Assembly (NCBI RefSeq): GCF_016406105.1
Contig: NZ_CP066308.1
Span: 1,461,501 to 1,525,500 of the forward strand
Length of the DNA stretch: 64,000 nucleotides
Direction: 5' to 3'
Source: Brevibacillus composti
GTDB taxonomy: Bacteria; Bacillota; Bacilli; Brevibacillales; Brevibacillaceae
This document shows, one piece after another, positions 43,005 to 52,438 of this stretch; position 1 is the first letter of the stretch, and the number at the start of each line of letters is the position of its first letter. Under the pieces are notes generated by a model, which saw only the letters and a list, made by a program, of their open reading frames with translations, did no database searches and was not told the origin of the DNA. Both the position numbers and the translations under genes were made by a program.

Positions 43005-44708
43005 ATGAAGGTACTGCAAGATATTGCTCCGCAATTAAACGAGAATACAAAAGCAGCCAAGCGCCGCAATTTTTTTACGGGCGACGACACGCTGCAGCTC
43101 TTGCTCAAAGAACATCTCGACGAGCCTTTCCTGGCCTATGCCACGGAGCAGCTGGAGGCATTTGGCGAGCTGTGCGCCAATGAAATCGACGAGCGGGCCC
43201 GGCATAATGACCGGGACGGGCAGCCCGTCTTGCAGCGTTACGACCGCTACGGCGAGGAAGTATCCGAGGTCTGGGTAAACGAGGGCTACCGCCAAACCGC
43301 CAAACAGTCGTACGATACCGGGATCGTGGGCTATGTGCACAAGGAAATCCCGGCGCTCGGCCGCAAAGGGAATTACACCTACAGCTTCGCGCAGGGATAT
43401 CTGCTCTCCCAGGCCGAACCGGGGTTTTACTGTCCGGTTACGCTGACGATGGCGACTGCTTATTTACTGGATCACTATGCCGATGACCGTCTGAAGGAGC
43501 GGTTGTTGCCGCATGTCTGCTCGACCGGAGAGGTGCCGCTCTATGAGGGGGCGACATTTTTGACCGAGCGGCAGGGAGGCTCGGACGTCGGGGCCAATCT
43601 CGTGAAGGCGATCAAAGCGGAGGACGCAAGCGACGCCTACCGCTTGTACGGAGAGAAATATTTCGCTTCCAACGCGGGGAGATGCGGCGTCGCGATGGTG
43701 CTCGCCCGGATCGAAGGGGCACCCGCCGGGTCGCGTGGACTGACCCTGTTCGCGGTCCCGTGGCGCTTGGAGGACGGCCGTCCCAACGGCCTGCGCATCC
43801 GTCGCCTGAAAGATAAGCTGGGGGTTCGGGCTGTGCCGTCGGGAGAGGTCGAGTTCGACGGAGCGCTCGCCTATGTCGTCGGCGATCCGGCCAGAGGCTT
43901 TATCTACATGATGGAAGCGCTCAATCTGTCCCGCATCTGCAATGCGGTCGCCTCCGTAGGCATTATGCGCCGGGCCTTGACCGAAGCCAGGGAGTACGCT
44001 TCGCGCCGGGAAGCGTTTGGCAAACGGCTGACGGAATTCCCCATGGTGCGAGACACGCTCGGCAAGCTGACCGCCAAGCTGCATGTCGAGCTGGCCGCAA
44101 TGTTTGACCTGATCAAGCTGTATGAGAAGGTGACAGAGGGGACGGCTTCCGAGCGGGAAGTGATCCTCCACCGTCTGTACATCGCCATCATGAAAAAGGA
44201 GACGGCGGAGCAGGCGATCCACTTTGCCCACGAAGCGATCGAGATGCACGGGGGCAACGGCTATATTGAGGATTTCGTCACTCCCCGGTTGCTGCGGGAC
44301 GCTCAGGTATTGACTGTCTGGGAAGGCACGGCCAATATCCTGGGACTGGAGCTGGTGCGGCTCGTCCACAAAATTGCCGCCCATCGCTTGTTCGTAGGGG
44401 AGATGCAAAGGCGGCTTCTGCCTCTCGCGGAGGGAGCGATGAAACAGCTGGTGACGAGCAAACTGGATGAGCTCGCCGCGCAGCTGAATGATTTCGCCGG
44501 CTATGACGAAGCGCTGCAGACCTATGAGGCGAAAGGGCTGGCGCAGCGGATGGCTTGGCTGTACGAAAGCGTGGTAGCCATCGAGTGGGCGGAGCGGTAC
44601 GGGGGGAAATATGCGCTGCTCGCCGAGATTTATCTGGAACAGACATGGGGCCTGCGGAAAATGGGCGAACCGATGAAGACCGTGGCCTATTTCGAGAAGA
44701 TTTCGTAG
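43005..44708 (+). CDS. Acyl-CoA dehydrogenase, large (AidB/FadE-like) type
   Basis: 567 aa, longer than the usual 380 aa because of extra N- and C-terminal helices, as in AidB and isovaleryl-type long forms. FAD/acyl-CoA motifs: PLYEGATFLTERQGGSDVGA, YRLYGEKYFASNAGRCGVAM, EYASRREAFGKRLTEFPMVR, and the C-terminal QVLTVWEGTANILGLELVRL. The IEMHGGNGYIEDF segment is typical. It introduces the alpha-beta double bond into CoA esters formed by the ligase upstream. Last gene before a terminator. Confidence 0.9.
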   Translation: MKVLQDIAPQLNENTKAAKRRNFFTGDDTLQLLLKEHLDEPFLAYATEQLEAFGELCANEIDERARHNDRDGQPVLQRYDRYGEEVSEVWVNEGYRQTAKQSYDTGIVGYVHKEIPALGRKGNYTYSFAQGYLLSQAEPGFYCPVTLTMATAYLLDHYADDRLKERLLPHVCSTGEVPLYEGATFLTERQGGSDVGANLVKAIKAEDASDAYRLYGEKYFASNAGRCGVAMVLARIEGAPAGSRGLTLFAVPWRLEDGRPNGLRIRRLKDKLGVRAVPSGEVEFDGALAYVVGDPARGFIYMMEALNLSRICNAVASVGIMRRALTEAREYASRREAFGKRLTEFPMVRDTLGKLTAKLHVELAAMFDLIKLYEKVTEGTASEREVILHRLYIAIMKKETAEQAIHFAHEAIEMHGGNGYIEDFVTPRLLRDAQVLTVWEGTANILGLELVRLVHKIAAHRLFVGEMQRRLLPLAEGAMKQLVTSKLDELAAQLNDFAGYDEALQTYEAKGLAQRMAWLYESVVAIEWAERYGGKYALLAEIYLEQTWGLRKMGEPMKTVAYFEKIS

Positions 44709-44714
44709 ATGATC

Positions 44715-44768
44715 TAAGAGATCTGCTGCTTTGCCAACCGGCGGGCGGCGGGTCTCTTTTTCTTTTAG
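44715..44768 (+). terminator. Terminator of the acyl-CoA operon
   Basis: AAGAGATCTGCTGC and GCGGCGGGTCTCTT arms (imperfect stem) followed by a T-rich run. Confidence 0.6.
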
Positions 44769-44843
44769 CCCGACAGAGAAGGGGAGCGTCTGCCCAAAAT
44801 GCAATCCCATGATTGACAAAGGAAAACCCTTACAGTAAGATCA

Positions 44844-44862
44844 TAATAACAGTTTGTTATTA
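44844..44862. promoter_or_regulatory. Inverted repeat, candidate NrtR operator
   Basis: TAATAACA-GTT-TGTTATTA is a perfect 8-3-8 palindrome about 30 bases before the NrtR start. A third half-site (ATAATAACA) follows at 44870-44878. NrtR repressors bind such palindromes and are displaced by ADP-ribose or NAD derivatives. Confidence 0.7.
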
Positions 44863-44892
44863 ACATAATGATAATAACAGAGGAGTAATAAC

Positions 44893-45795
44893 ATGACCAC
44901 CCAACCATCGAAGCGGACCCTCGCGGAACAGCAGTTTCTCGAAGAGTACGATGTGAACCAGTATATTCGGCCCTCTGTCTCCGTCGACATGCTCCTGTTT
45001 ACCGTCGTGGACGAGGAGACGGAGAACTACCGCAAGCGGTCAGACAAAGCATTGAAAATTCTGCTGATTAAGCGAAAGCAGCATCCCTTTCAGGGGCAGT
45101 GGGCACTGCCCGGCGGATTTGTCTCCGCCGACGAGAGCATCGACGAAGCGGCGATCCGCGTCCTGCAAAAAGAAACGAATGTCAGCCATGTCTACCTGGA
45201 GCAGCTCTATACCTGGGGAGACATCGGCCGCGATCCCCGCACCCGCGTCATCAGCTGCAGCTATATGGCGCTGATCAACAGCGAGCTCTACCAGGTGCGG
45301 CCCGGCGAAGACGCGGACGACGCGCAGTGGTTTCACGTGCAGGATCAGTGGACGCAGAAAAAGACCACGGTGACGGACAAAGGCTTCATGATCGAAAAAT
45401 GGGTGGAGCTGCGCCTCTGGAATGAGACCGATTCCGCCACCGCCACGATCAAGCTGACCAAGACCGTGGAGAACAGCCATTCCAAAGAGGTGCATGAGAT
45501 CATCGATTCGTCCAACCTGGCTTTTGATCACGCCAAGATGATCCTGTACGCATTGGAAAGGCTGCGCAACAAAGTGGAGTACACCGATATCGCGTTTCAT
45601 CTGCTGCCGGAATTGTTCACTCTTTCCGATTTGCAGCAAGTCTTTGAGGTGATTCTCGGGAAGGAACTCTTGGCCGCCGCTTTTCGCCGCAAAATCGCCG
45701 ACAAGGTGCTGGAGACCAACCACATCCGGAGAAATGCCGGCCACCGACCGTCCAAACTGTACAAATACAATCCCAACTGGAATCACGAGCAATAA
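44893..45795 (+). CDS. nrtR: NrtR-type Nudix regulator of NAD metabolism
   Basis: 300 aa. An N-terminal Nudix-like domain (LIKRKQHPFQGQWALPGGFV, then ADESIDEAAIRVLQKETNVS) has the Nudix frame, but the catalytic EExxE is altered (QKETN), as in ligand-sensing NrtR proteins. The C-terminal winged helix holds LFTLSDLQQVFEVILGKELL and a basic end (KVLETNHIRRNAGHRPSKLY). It precedes a nicotinamide-riboside transporter and NadR kinase and lies behind a palindromic operator, so it is the local repressor. GAGGAGTAATAAC lies before the ATG. Confidence 0.9.
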   Translation: MTTQPSKRTLAEQQFLEEYDVNQYIRPSVSVDMLLFTVVDEETENYRKRSDKALKILLIKRKQHPFQGQWALPGGFVSADESIDEAAIRVLQKETNVSHVYLEQLYTWGDIGRDPRTRVISCSYMALINSELYQVRPGEDADDAQWFHVQDQWTQKKTTVTDKGFMIEKWVELRLWNETDSATATIKLTKTVENSHSKEVHEIIDSSNLAFDHAKMILYALERLRNKVEYTDIAFHLLPELFTLSDLQQVFEVILGKELLAAAFRRKIADKVLETNHIRRNAGHRPSKLYKYNPNWNHEQ

Positions 45796-45883
45796 TGGAA
45801 GCGAGCGGAGGCCGCCGTTCATCCATGCGGACGGATCATGCCGCCGCCAAAAAAAAAGACAGACCGAGGGAGAGGTGTTCGAA

Positions 45884-46573
45884 ATGTTTCGCGACTGGAC
45901 CCGTTTTGAAAAAGTTTGGCTGCTCCTGTTTACGATCATTAACATTTACCTGTTCTATGCTTTCCAAGATTCTCTGCTGGGACTGATCTCGTCTCTGTCA
46001 GGAATGCTCTGTGTCGTACTCGTGGCCAAAGGAAAAATCGCCAACTACTACTTCGGCATCGTCCAGACAGCTACGTACGCGTATATCTCCTACAGCTATT
46101 CGCTCTACGGAGAAGCGATGCTGAACGGCCTGTTTTACTTGCCCGTCCAGTTCATCGGGCTGTACATGTGGTCGAAAAACCGCACCCAGCAAAGTGTCAA
46201 AGGGGAAGATGTGTCGGTGAAACGGCTGACCAAGCGGGGCTGGGTGTACCTCATCATCATCGCGGCGGTCGGCATCGTCCTCTACGCCGAGCTTCTGCAC
46301 TACATCGGCGGGCAGGCTGTGCGCCTGGATTCGGCAGCGGTCGTGCTTTCCATCATCGCGCAGATTCTCATGCTGAAGCGCTACGCGGAGCAGTGGGCGC
46401 TGTGGATCGCGGTCAATGTGCTCTCTATCTCTCTCTGGGTCGTCACTCTGCTCACACAGGGAGGAAATGACTTCAACATGATCGTCATGTGGTCCGCCTT
46501 CCTTGTGAACTCCATCTACGGCTACTACAACTGGACCAAACTCAGCAAGGCACAGGAGGCGTATAACTTATGA
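45884..46573 (+). CDS. pnuC: Nicotinamide riboside transporter PnuC
   Basis: 229 aa from ATG 45884 (GGGAGAGG upstream). Seven helices with the PnuC pattern, including the pyridine-binding aromatics in YFGIVQTATYAYISYSYSLY and LYMWSKNRTQQ, and NDFNMIVMWSAFLVNSIYGY near the end. Facilitates uptake of nicotinamide riboside, which is trapped by the kinase encoded next. ATGA overlap with nadR. Confidence 0.92.
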   Translation: MFRDWTRFEKVWLLLFTIINIYLFYAFQDSLLGLISSLSGMLCVVLVAKGKIANYYFGIVQTATYAYISYSYSLYGEAMLNGLFYLPVQFIGLYMWSKNRTQQSVKGEDVSVKRLTKRGWVYLIIIAAVGIVLYAELLHYIGGQAVRLDSAAVVLSIIAQILMLKRYAEQWALWIAVNVLSISLWVVTLLTQGGNDFNMIVMWSAFLVNSIYGYYNWTKLSKAQEAYNL

Positions 46574-47616
46574 CAGCAGGCAAAGTCGGGATGTTCGGAG
46601 GGAAGTTCCTTCCGTGTCCGCATATGGGGCATGTGTATGCCATGATCCGGGCATCCACGATGGTAGAAGAATTACATGTGATCGTTTCCTATGACGAGGA
46701 GCATGAGAAAAAAATATGCGCCGGCAGCAAAATTGCGCACATCCCGCCTCGCGTCCGGCTGCGCTGGTGGTCGCAGCTGACCAAGGATATGCCGCATGTG
46801 CACGTCCATGCCGTCTACGAACAGCAGACCGGCCACATCAGCGATTGGGAGCGGGGGGCCGAAGGGATCAAAGCCGCGATTGGCAAACCGATAGACACGG
46901 TCTTCAGCTCCGAGCACGCATACACCGAGATTTTTCGCAATCTGTACCCGGAGGCAAAGCACATCGTCATCGATGCAAACAGGGAGACGTATCCGATCTC
47001 AGGCACGATGCTGCGCACAGAAGGCGTGATGAAACACTGGCATATGCTGCCGGAAATCGTGAAGCCCTATTTTGCCAAAAAGGTAGTGGTCGTCGGCACG
47101 GAAAGCTGCGGAAAATCTACGCTGGTGCGCAATCTCGCCAATCTGTACAACACCACCTATGTCGAAGAGTGGGGACGCACCTACTACGAGCGGCTGGGAA
47201 ACTGTGAGGATATCACGCTGGCCGAGGATTACCCGGAGATCGCCTTTGAGCATAAATACCACGAGAAAGTGCAGCTGGCAAAAGCCAACAAGGTGCTCTT
47301 CATCGACACAGAGGCCATCGTCACCCAGTACTTTTCCATTCTCTACCTGGATAAGCGGCAGCCCGTGCTGGATGAGGTGGCACGCTTGCAGCAGTACGAC
47401 CTGTGGCTATTTTTGGAGCCGGATGTCAAATGGGTGAATGACGGCACGCGCTCCTTTGGCGACCAGCAGGTGCGGGAGAAAAATAACGCCCTGCTGAAGG
47501 AGCTATTGCAAGAGTTCGGCGTCACCTTTCACACGATTTCAGGAAACTATCAGCAGCGCTTGGAGCAAGCAATTGCCCATGTGAACGAGATGATTGAAAA
47601 AGATCCTCCCCACTAA
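46570..47616 (+). CDS. nadR: NadR-type NMN adenylyltransferase / nicotinamide riboside kinase
   Basis: 348 aa, two domains. The N-terminal adenylyltransferase has GMFGGKFLPCPHMGHVYAMI (GxFxPxHxGH pattern) and ISGTMLRTEGVMKHW (ISxTxxR). The C-terminal kinase has a P-loop VVGTESCGKSTLVRNLANLY at about residue 180 and LFIDTEAIVTQYF, DLWLFLEPDVKWVNDGTRSF. The N-terminal repressor HTH of enteric NadR is absent; regulation is by the separate NrtR. It converts nicotinamide riboside to NMN and then NAD. Last gene before a strong terminator. Confidence 0.92.
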   Translation: MTAGKVGMFGGKFLPCPHMGHVYAMIRASTMVEELHVIVSYDEEHEKKICAGSKIAHIPPRVRLRWWSQLTKDMPHVHVHAVYEQQTGHISDWERGAEGIKAAIGKPIDTVFSSEHAYTEIFRNLYPEAKHIVIDANRETYPISGTMLRTEGVMKHWHMLPEIVKPYFAKKVVVVGTESCGKSTLVRNLANLYNTTYVEEWGRTYYERLGNCEDITLAEDYPEIAFEHKYHEKVQLAKANKVLFIDTEAIVTQYFSILYLDKRQPVLDEVARLQQYDLWLFLEPDVKWVNDGTRSFGDQQVREKNNALLKELLQEFGVTFHTISGNYQQRLEQAIAHVNEMIEKDPPH

Positions 47617-47634
47617 CCAGGGGAGGATCTTTTC
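47597..47634. terminator. Bidirectional terminator
   Basis: AAAAGATCCTCCCC and GGGGAGGATCTTTT arms; serves nadR and the convergent small membrane gene. Confidence 0.85.
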
Positions 47635-47640
47635 ATGGTT

Positions 47641-47766
47641 CTACAGATCAAAGTAATATTTGGCTGCCAAAAGCCCAACGACCACGAGCACGATGAACAG
47701 GAAAAAAATCTTCAAATCCTTTACCGTGCGGTCGATCAGTTTGGATACTTGCTCGTCTTTTTTCAT
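47641..47766 (-). CDS. Single-helix 41-aa membrane protein
   Basis: 41 aa from ATG 47766, or 44 aa from ATG 47775; GAGAGGAG lies upstream. MKKDEQVSKLIDRTVKDLKI is a charged amphipathic head, then FFLFIVLVVVGLLAAKYYFD is one membrane helix. It overlaps the end of the gene at 47648-48160 in another frame, over 119 bases or more. The codon pattern and classic small-membrane-protein layout suggest it is real. No family known. Confidence 0.5.
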   Translation of the reverse strand: MKKDEQVSKLIDRTVKDLKIFFLFIVLVVVGLLAAKYYFDL

Positions 47767-48160
47767 GTTCCGCATATCTCCTCTCCGGAATGGTTGTCTT
47801 TCCGTCGAGAAGGGTGTTTACGAAGATCGACCCGTACTTCAAGGGCATGAGCAAAAGCAGGGTCAGCAGTAGCTGAACGACGAGCAGAAAAGCGGCGGAC
47901 CTGACTCCCAGCGTATCAGGGAGTTCGCGATCGAGGTCCGGCATATAGACGATCTGCAGCCTAAGATCCAAAAATTTGATGGAAATCGGCGGGCGATGGC
48001 TGACAAAGTGAAAAGCTCCCGAATAAGCAGACAAATAACTGCCTGCGTGATCCGGATGAGGGATCTCATGGCCGGGAGGAGTGGCCGGGAACAAACAGAG
48101 ACAAGCCACGATGATGGCAAATAAATACCTCTGGGCCGATTTTGTGACGAGAGGAGCCAT
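47648..48160 (-). CDS. Membrane protein of unknown function
   Basis: 170 aa from ATG 48160 (GGAAGGAATC upstream). Signal-like N-terminal helix (RYLFAIIVACLCLFPATPPG), an exported part with several His/Pro (HEIPHPDHAGSYLSAYSGAF), then a second helix (SAAFLLVVQLLLTLLLLMPL). The last 40 residues (RASIQTDRPHGKGFEDFFPV...) overlap the 41-aa gene out of frame and may be a frameshift-extended tail rather than native protein. No function assigned. Confidence 0.5.
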   Translation of the reverse strand: MAPLVTKSAQRYLFAIIVACLCLFPATPPGHEIPHPDHAGSYLSAYSGAFHFVSHRPPISIKFLDLRLQIVYMPDLDRELPDTLGVRSAAFLLVVQLLLTLLLLMPLKYGSIFVNTLLDGKTTIPERRYAEHEKRRASIQTDRPHGKGFEDFFPVHRARGRWAFGSQILL

Positions 48161-48423
48161 TTTGATTCCTTCCTTGGAACATGGTAAAAAGAGATGCAAT
48201 CCTCTTCATCATACGTCAAAAGAGGCGGAATGCAAAGAATCGCGTCTTTCCGGGAGGGCGCGCTGCGATGGATGATGCGGGCAGAAAGGGACTTTCGCCG
48301 CCGGGAGGCGATGGTATACTAGACGTACTAGGCAAAAACTACTAGAATTTGCGAGGAGAAGTGGCTGTCACTGGTCCGGATGCGATCCGAATGACGGCTA
48401 TCGAAAAGAGGGGCACTCCGCCG

Positions 48424-50802
48424 ATGAAAAAGTACGAACTCACCCAAAAAATCTTTCGAGAATTGCTGCACCATGCATATCAGCCGATCGACATCTCCTT
48501 TTCAGACGAATGGCGCTGCCGTGTGACACCAGGCGAGGCGCAAATCGATTCCGAAAAGGATTACCTCGGCTCGATCCCGCTTCACGTGGAGATTTTCCAT
48601 CATGACACGACCACCCAGACGATGCGGCTAACCGTTCATTGCATGCAAAATAAATTCATTCCCTCGCTGGAGGATCAGGCGGGGGGATATGCGTTTCGCA
48701 TCTACTCCGGCAAGTCGGAGCTGCTCTATCGCGCCATGCAGGTAGCCTTGTACGATTACACGGAGGCCAGCACGCAGGTGCAGCTATACAGCGACCTGGA
48801 TTCAAAAAAAGGGGACAAGCATTTCCTGCAGCAGATGAAACAGTGGCTGCAGGATTATGAAGCCGTCTGGAAGCCGTGGAAAGGCGAGCTCTTGCCGAGC
48901 GACCAATTCCGGTTCCTCACCTATGATCTGGCGACGGCATCGATCGTGGAGGAGAAGCAGGATGTGCTCAGCAGTGCGATATTTATCGCGCTCCTCAAAG
49001 GCGTGCTGAAAAAGGAGATCATGCTCTCCTTGCCGCTCCTCAGTCTCACTCCGTCCGCCTCTACCCCATCTGGCACCCGCCGGGTATGGAAGATCGCCCC
49101 GGGTGAAAACGCCGGCAACTGGCCGGATGCGCTGCAGCACAGCGAAGTCTTCGTCGGCTGGGATGAGCTCGGCGACTTGCGCAGCTATCCGACGAAGGAA
49201 GAGCTGATGGCCGCTTATAAAAAAGTGTTTGAGCCCGAGCAGGAGCCGACCCGCACCGTGAACACGCTCTGGGCCTTTTCCCGCGAGCTGCGCGTGGGAG
49301 ATATCGTCATCGCCAACCGCGGCTGGAAGCAACTGGTGGGGATCGGCCGGATCACCGGCGAGTACGAATACAAGCCGGAGCGAGGGGGATACCCCAATCG
49401 GCGAAAAGTCGAGTGGATCATCACGCATGATGTCCAGTTTGACGAAAATGTCTTTTCCACCCCCACCCTGACGACAGTCTACCAGCAGCGGCTGGGCACG
49501 ATTCAGAAGGAAGTGGTCAGGCAGGTGCCAAACGGCGAGCAAAAATGGCGCAGCCTGTTTGGCGAGCTGCAAAGCACTCCGGTCCATAGCGTCATCGATG
49601 ATTTCCAACGATTTTTGCAAAGCAGACAATTTCATTTTTCCCGGGAGATGATCACCCGCTTCCTCACCTCGCTGCAGGCCAAGCCATTCGTCATCCTGTC
49701 CGGCATGTCGGGCACCGGCAAGACCAAGATCGCCCAGCTGTTCGCGGACTATCTCAAGCAGGGGCCGGAGAAGAAGCCGCGCCGCAAAGCAGCAGATGCC
49801 GCTCCCGAGGAGAATCGGGCCTTTCTCAGTGTGCGGCCGGACTGGCTGGATCATCGGGGACTTTTGGGCACCTACAATCCGCTGACGGAAGCCTACGAGG
49901 CGACCCCGCTCCTAAAGCTGATGCTGCGCGCCGGGCAAAATCCGGAGCTCCCGTTCTTCGTCATCCTGGACGAGATGAATCTGGCCAAGGTGGAGTACTA
50001 TTTCTCCGATTTTCTCAGCTGCATCGAAAGCCGGCGAGTCGGAGCGGACGGGGAGCTCGTTCAGGAGTCCATCCATCTGCATAATCAGCCGGAAGAGTTG
50101 CTCTACGTGGACGCCGATCATCAGGTCTATGCGATCCCGCCGCGGATCGAAATCCCTGCCAATCTGTACATCATCGGCACCGTCAATATGGACGAGACCA
50201 CCTATATGTTCAGCCCCAAGGTGCTTGATCGGGCCAATGTCATCGAGTGCAATGACGTGGATTTGCACCGCTATTGGGCGGAGGAGGAGACTGCGGCTCG
50301 CTTTCAGTCCGCCTACACGCCGGAAGAAAAGATCGACTGGTTTACGCTGGAGGGGGAGTTTCACCAGGCGCTGTACACCAAGGAATACAGGCAACCGGAG
50401 TTTAAGGAGGCGCTCGAGGAAGCGTATTTCCGACTGCTGGGCCTGCATCAGCTCCTGGAGGAAGAGGGGTACTCCTTCGGGTATCGGGTCGTGGATGAAG
50501 TGATGAATTACCTGCATATCACCCACTATCGCGAGTATTGCACGCTGGATGAGGCATTGGACAGCCAGATCGTCCAGAAGATTCTGCCCAAGCTGCACGG
50601 CAACCGCAAGCAGTTGGAAGGCCTCATGCTCAAGCTGCTCCGCTATGCCATTGGCGAACACGTCGAGCTGGAGCAATTGACGCAGCTCGATCAGGACATC
50701 TTGGCCTTTGATGAGCAGTACCGCTATCCGCTGAGCGGAAAGAAGATCTACAGCATGTACAGGCGGCTCCTCAAAACCGGCTATTGCAGCTTCATTTCCT
50801 AG
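48424..50802 (+). CDS. McrB-like AAA+ GTPase with EVE domain
   Basis: 792 aa from ATG 48424; the frame is open to 48349, so the start is uncertain. Residues 1-200 form an N-terminal region like the DUF3578-type McrB specificity part. Residues 221-345 are an EVE (PUA/YTH-like) domain with KIAPGENAGNWPDALQHSEV and VGDIVIANRGWKQLVGIGRI, which binds modified bases. The AAA+ motor has Walker A LSGMSGTGKTKIAQ (about 427-434), Walker B VILDEMN (513-519) and the McrB sensor block GTVNMDETTYMFSPKVLDRA (585-604). It is the motor and reader of a type IV (McrBC-like) restriction complex. Confidence 0.85.
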   Translation: MKKYELTQKIFRELLHHAYQPIDISFSDEWRCRVTPGEAQIDSEKDYLGSIPLHVEIFHHDTTTQTMRLTVHCMQNKFIPSLEDQAGGYAFRIYSGKSELLYRAMQVALYDYTEASTQVQLYSDLDSKKGDKHFLQQMKQWLQDYEAVWKPWKGELLPSDQFRFLTYDLATASIVEEKQDVLSSAIFIALLKGVLKKEIMLSLPLLSLTPSASTPSGTRRVWKIAPGENAGNWPDALQHSEVFVGWDELGDLRSYPTKEELMAAYKKVFEPEQEPTRTVNTLWAFSRELRVGDIVIANRGWKQLVGIGRITGEYEYKPERGGYPNRRKVEWIITHDVQFDENVFSTPTLTTVYQQRLGTIQKEVVRQVPNGEQKWRSLFGELQSTPVHSVIDDFQRFLQSRQFHFSREMITRFLTSLQAKPFVILSGMSGTGKTKIAQLFADYLKQGPEKKPRRKAADAAPEENRAFLSVRPDWLDHRGLLGTYNPLTEAYEATPLLKLMLRAGQNPELPFFVILDEMNLAKVEYYFSDFLSCIESRRVGADGELVQESIHLHNQPEELLYVDADHQVYAIPPRIEIPANLYIIGTVNMDETTYMFSPKVLDRANVIECNDVDLHRYWAEEETAARFQSAYTPEEKIDWFTLEGEFHQALYTKEYRQPEFKEALEEAYFRLLGLHQLLEEEGYSFGYRVVDEVMNYLHITHYREYCTLDEALDSQIVQKILPKLHGNRKQLEGLMLKLLRYAIGEHVELEQLTQLDQDILAFDEQYRYPLSGKKIYSMYRRLLKTGYCSFIS

Positions 50803-50828
50803 CGGATAAGGCGAGGAGGCAGGAGAGG

Positions 50829-52410
50829 ATGGAGCACATTCTGTACAAAAAAGGCGCCGATGCGGCGGTGGACGGCCTGTTGGAGGAAAATACCGATTAC
50901 GTGGTTCATTTCATCCGCCCCCCCGACGGAAGCCGAGCATCTCGCTTTGCAAAAAAACTACGGCGCGATTCTCCAGCGTTTGCACACGCAGTATTACGTG
51001 ATCAATTTCGGCAATTACGTCGGGGAAACTTCGTTTTGCGGCAAGAGATACCGCGTCTACAGCCGGAAGATCAGCTCCGAACAGTTCGAAGCGATGCTGA
51101 AGAGCATCAGCCGCGTCATGGCGACACTCCCCTTTCAGGCAACGGCGCCGGTCCAAGTAAAAGTGCGCGGCGCCGCGGAGAAGGAGGCTGTATTTTATCA
51201 CCGCTGGAACAGCCTGCGGCAAGCCTTGCTGCATGAATGGGAGGGGGCGCCTCTCTCAGACTGGTGGGAGCTGATCAGCCGCGAGCCGCATCAGCGTCTG
51301 GAGAGCGAGCGCGTCATCAAACCGGTCTGGCTCGCCAAGCGGATCGATCTGTCCGCGGTGGAGTATCTATCCGCGCACCCGGAGACCTGGAGGAGGCTGC
51401 CCCGGGGACACAGACTGGAAGCCACCTCTCTGGCGGCACATCTCACCACCGGAGGGCAGCGCTACTTCCCCGAAGTGATCCGGCAGGAAGAGCGGAGGAT
51501 CAGTCTCGATACGCCGGAGAACCGGATGATCAAGCATATCCTGCAGGAATTGCTGGAGATCACGATTCAGATGAATCAGCGGCTCGCCAAGAAGACGTTT
51601 TTCGGCCATCTTCACATTCAGAGGGACAATAGCGAGATGCAGCAAATATTGGAGGAACTGCTGGATACCGCTTGGCTGAGGGAGATCGGCGAGCTTGCGC
51701 AGCTGCCGGCTGCCTCTACGGTGTTGCAGAACAAGCACGGCTATCGCCAGTGGTACTCCTTTTACCAGCACAGCCTGCTTGGCGCCCGTTTTCCGCTGCC
51801 GGATGAGGACATAATCGAGCTGCTGGAAGGGCGGAATATCGCCACTCTCTTTGAATACTGGTGCTTTTTTGCCGTGATGGAGTCCGTCATGGAATTGACC
51901 GGAAGCCAGCCTATCCGCTTTCGGCGGGAACGAAACGAGGACGGCATGCACATCCTCAAAGATGGCTTGAGAGTGACGTTTCCGCTCGGCAAAGAGAGTC
52001 TGGAGCTGTATTTCAACAAGACGTTTCTGAAGCAAAAAAACAGCAGGATCGGATCGTACTCCCAGAAGTATCGGCCGGATATCAGCCTCCGCAGGCGGGG
52101 GAGGTGGCATCACTTCGATGCTAAATTCAAGTACGGGCAAAGTGCGCCGGAGGAAGGCGCAAGCCGCTACGTGAAAAAAGAAGACCTCGATAAAATGCAC
52201 ACCTACAAGGATGCCATCATCGGCACGAAAAGCGCCTGGGTCCTGTTCCCGTCTGATGAAGACGAACCGCTGGAGTTTTTCGCCGACCCCTCCGATCAGA
52301 CGGGTCAGACGGGTATCGGGGCGATCCCGCTGATGCACGGACATACGGGGCAACTTATCAAGGCGTTGAAGCAGATTTTGAACGGAAATTCTACTTTGCC
52401 AGACGAATAG
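50829..52410 (+). pseudogene. McrC-like nuclease subunit, frameshifted near the N-terminus
   Basis: The natural start is ATG 50829 (GGCAGGAGAGG upstream). The first frame encodes MEHILYKKGADAAVDGLLEE and NTDYVVHFIRPP, then goes out of frame at a C7 tract (50918-50924). Reading 6 C instead of 7 joins it to TEAEHLALQKNYGAILQRLH and the rest, about 527 aa in total. The body is DUF2357-like, and the C-terminus carries a PD-(D/E)XK site, RPDISLRRRGRWHHFDAKFK (Asp...DxK). McrC partners deliver DNA or RNA cleavage to McrB. As read, the gene needs slippage or a correction to be functional. Confidence 0.82.
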
Positions 52411-52438
52411 ATGAACAGGGGAAAGCGAGTGGCGCGCG

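Noticed and set aside
41514-43034. A 506-codon open frame antisense to the acyl-CoA synthetase
   Set aside because: Shadow of a certain gene; composition is that of an antisense frame (His/Gln/Arg-rich) with no motif.
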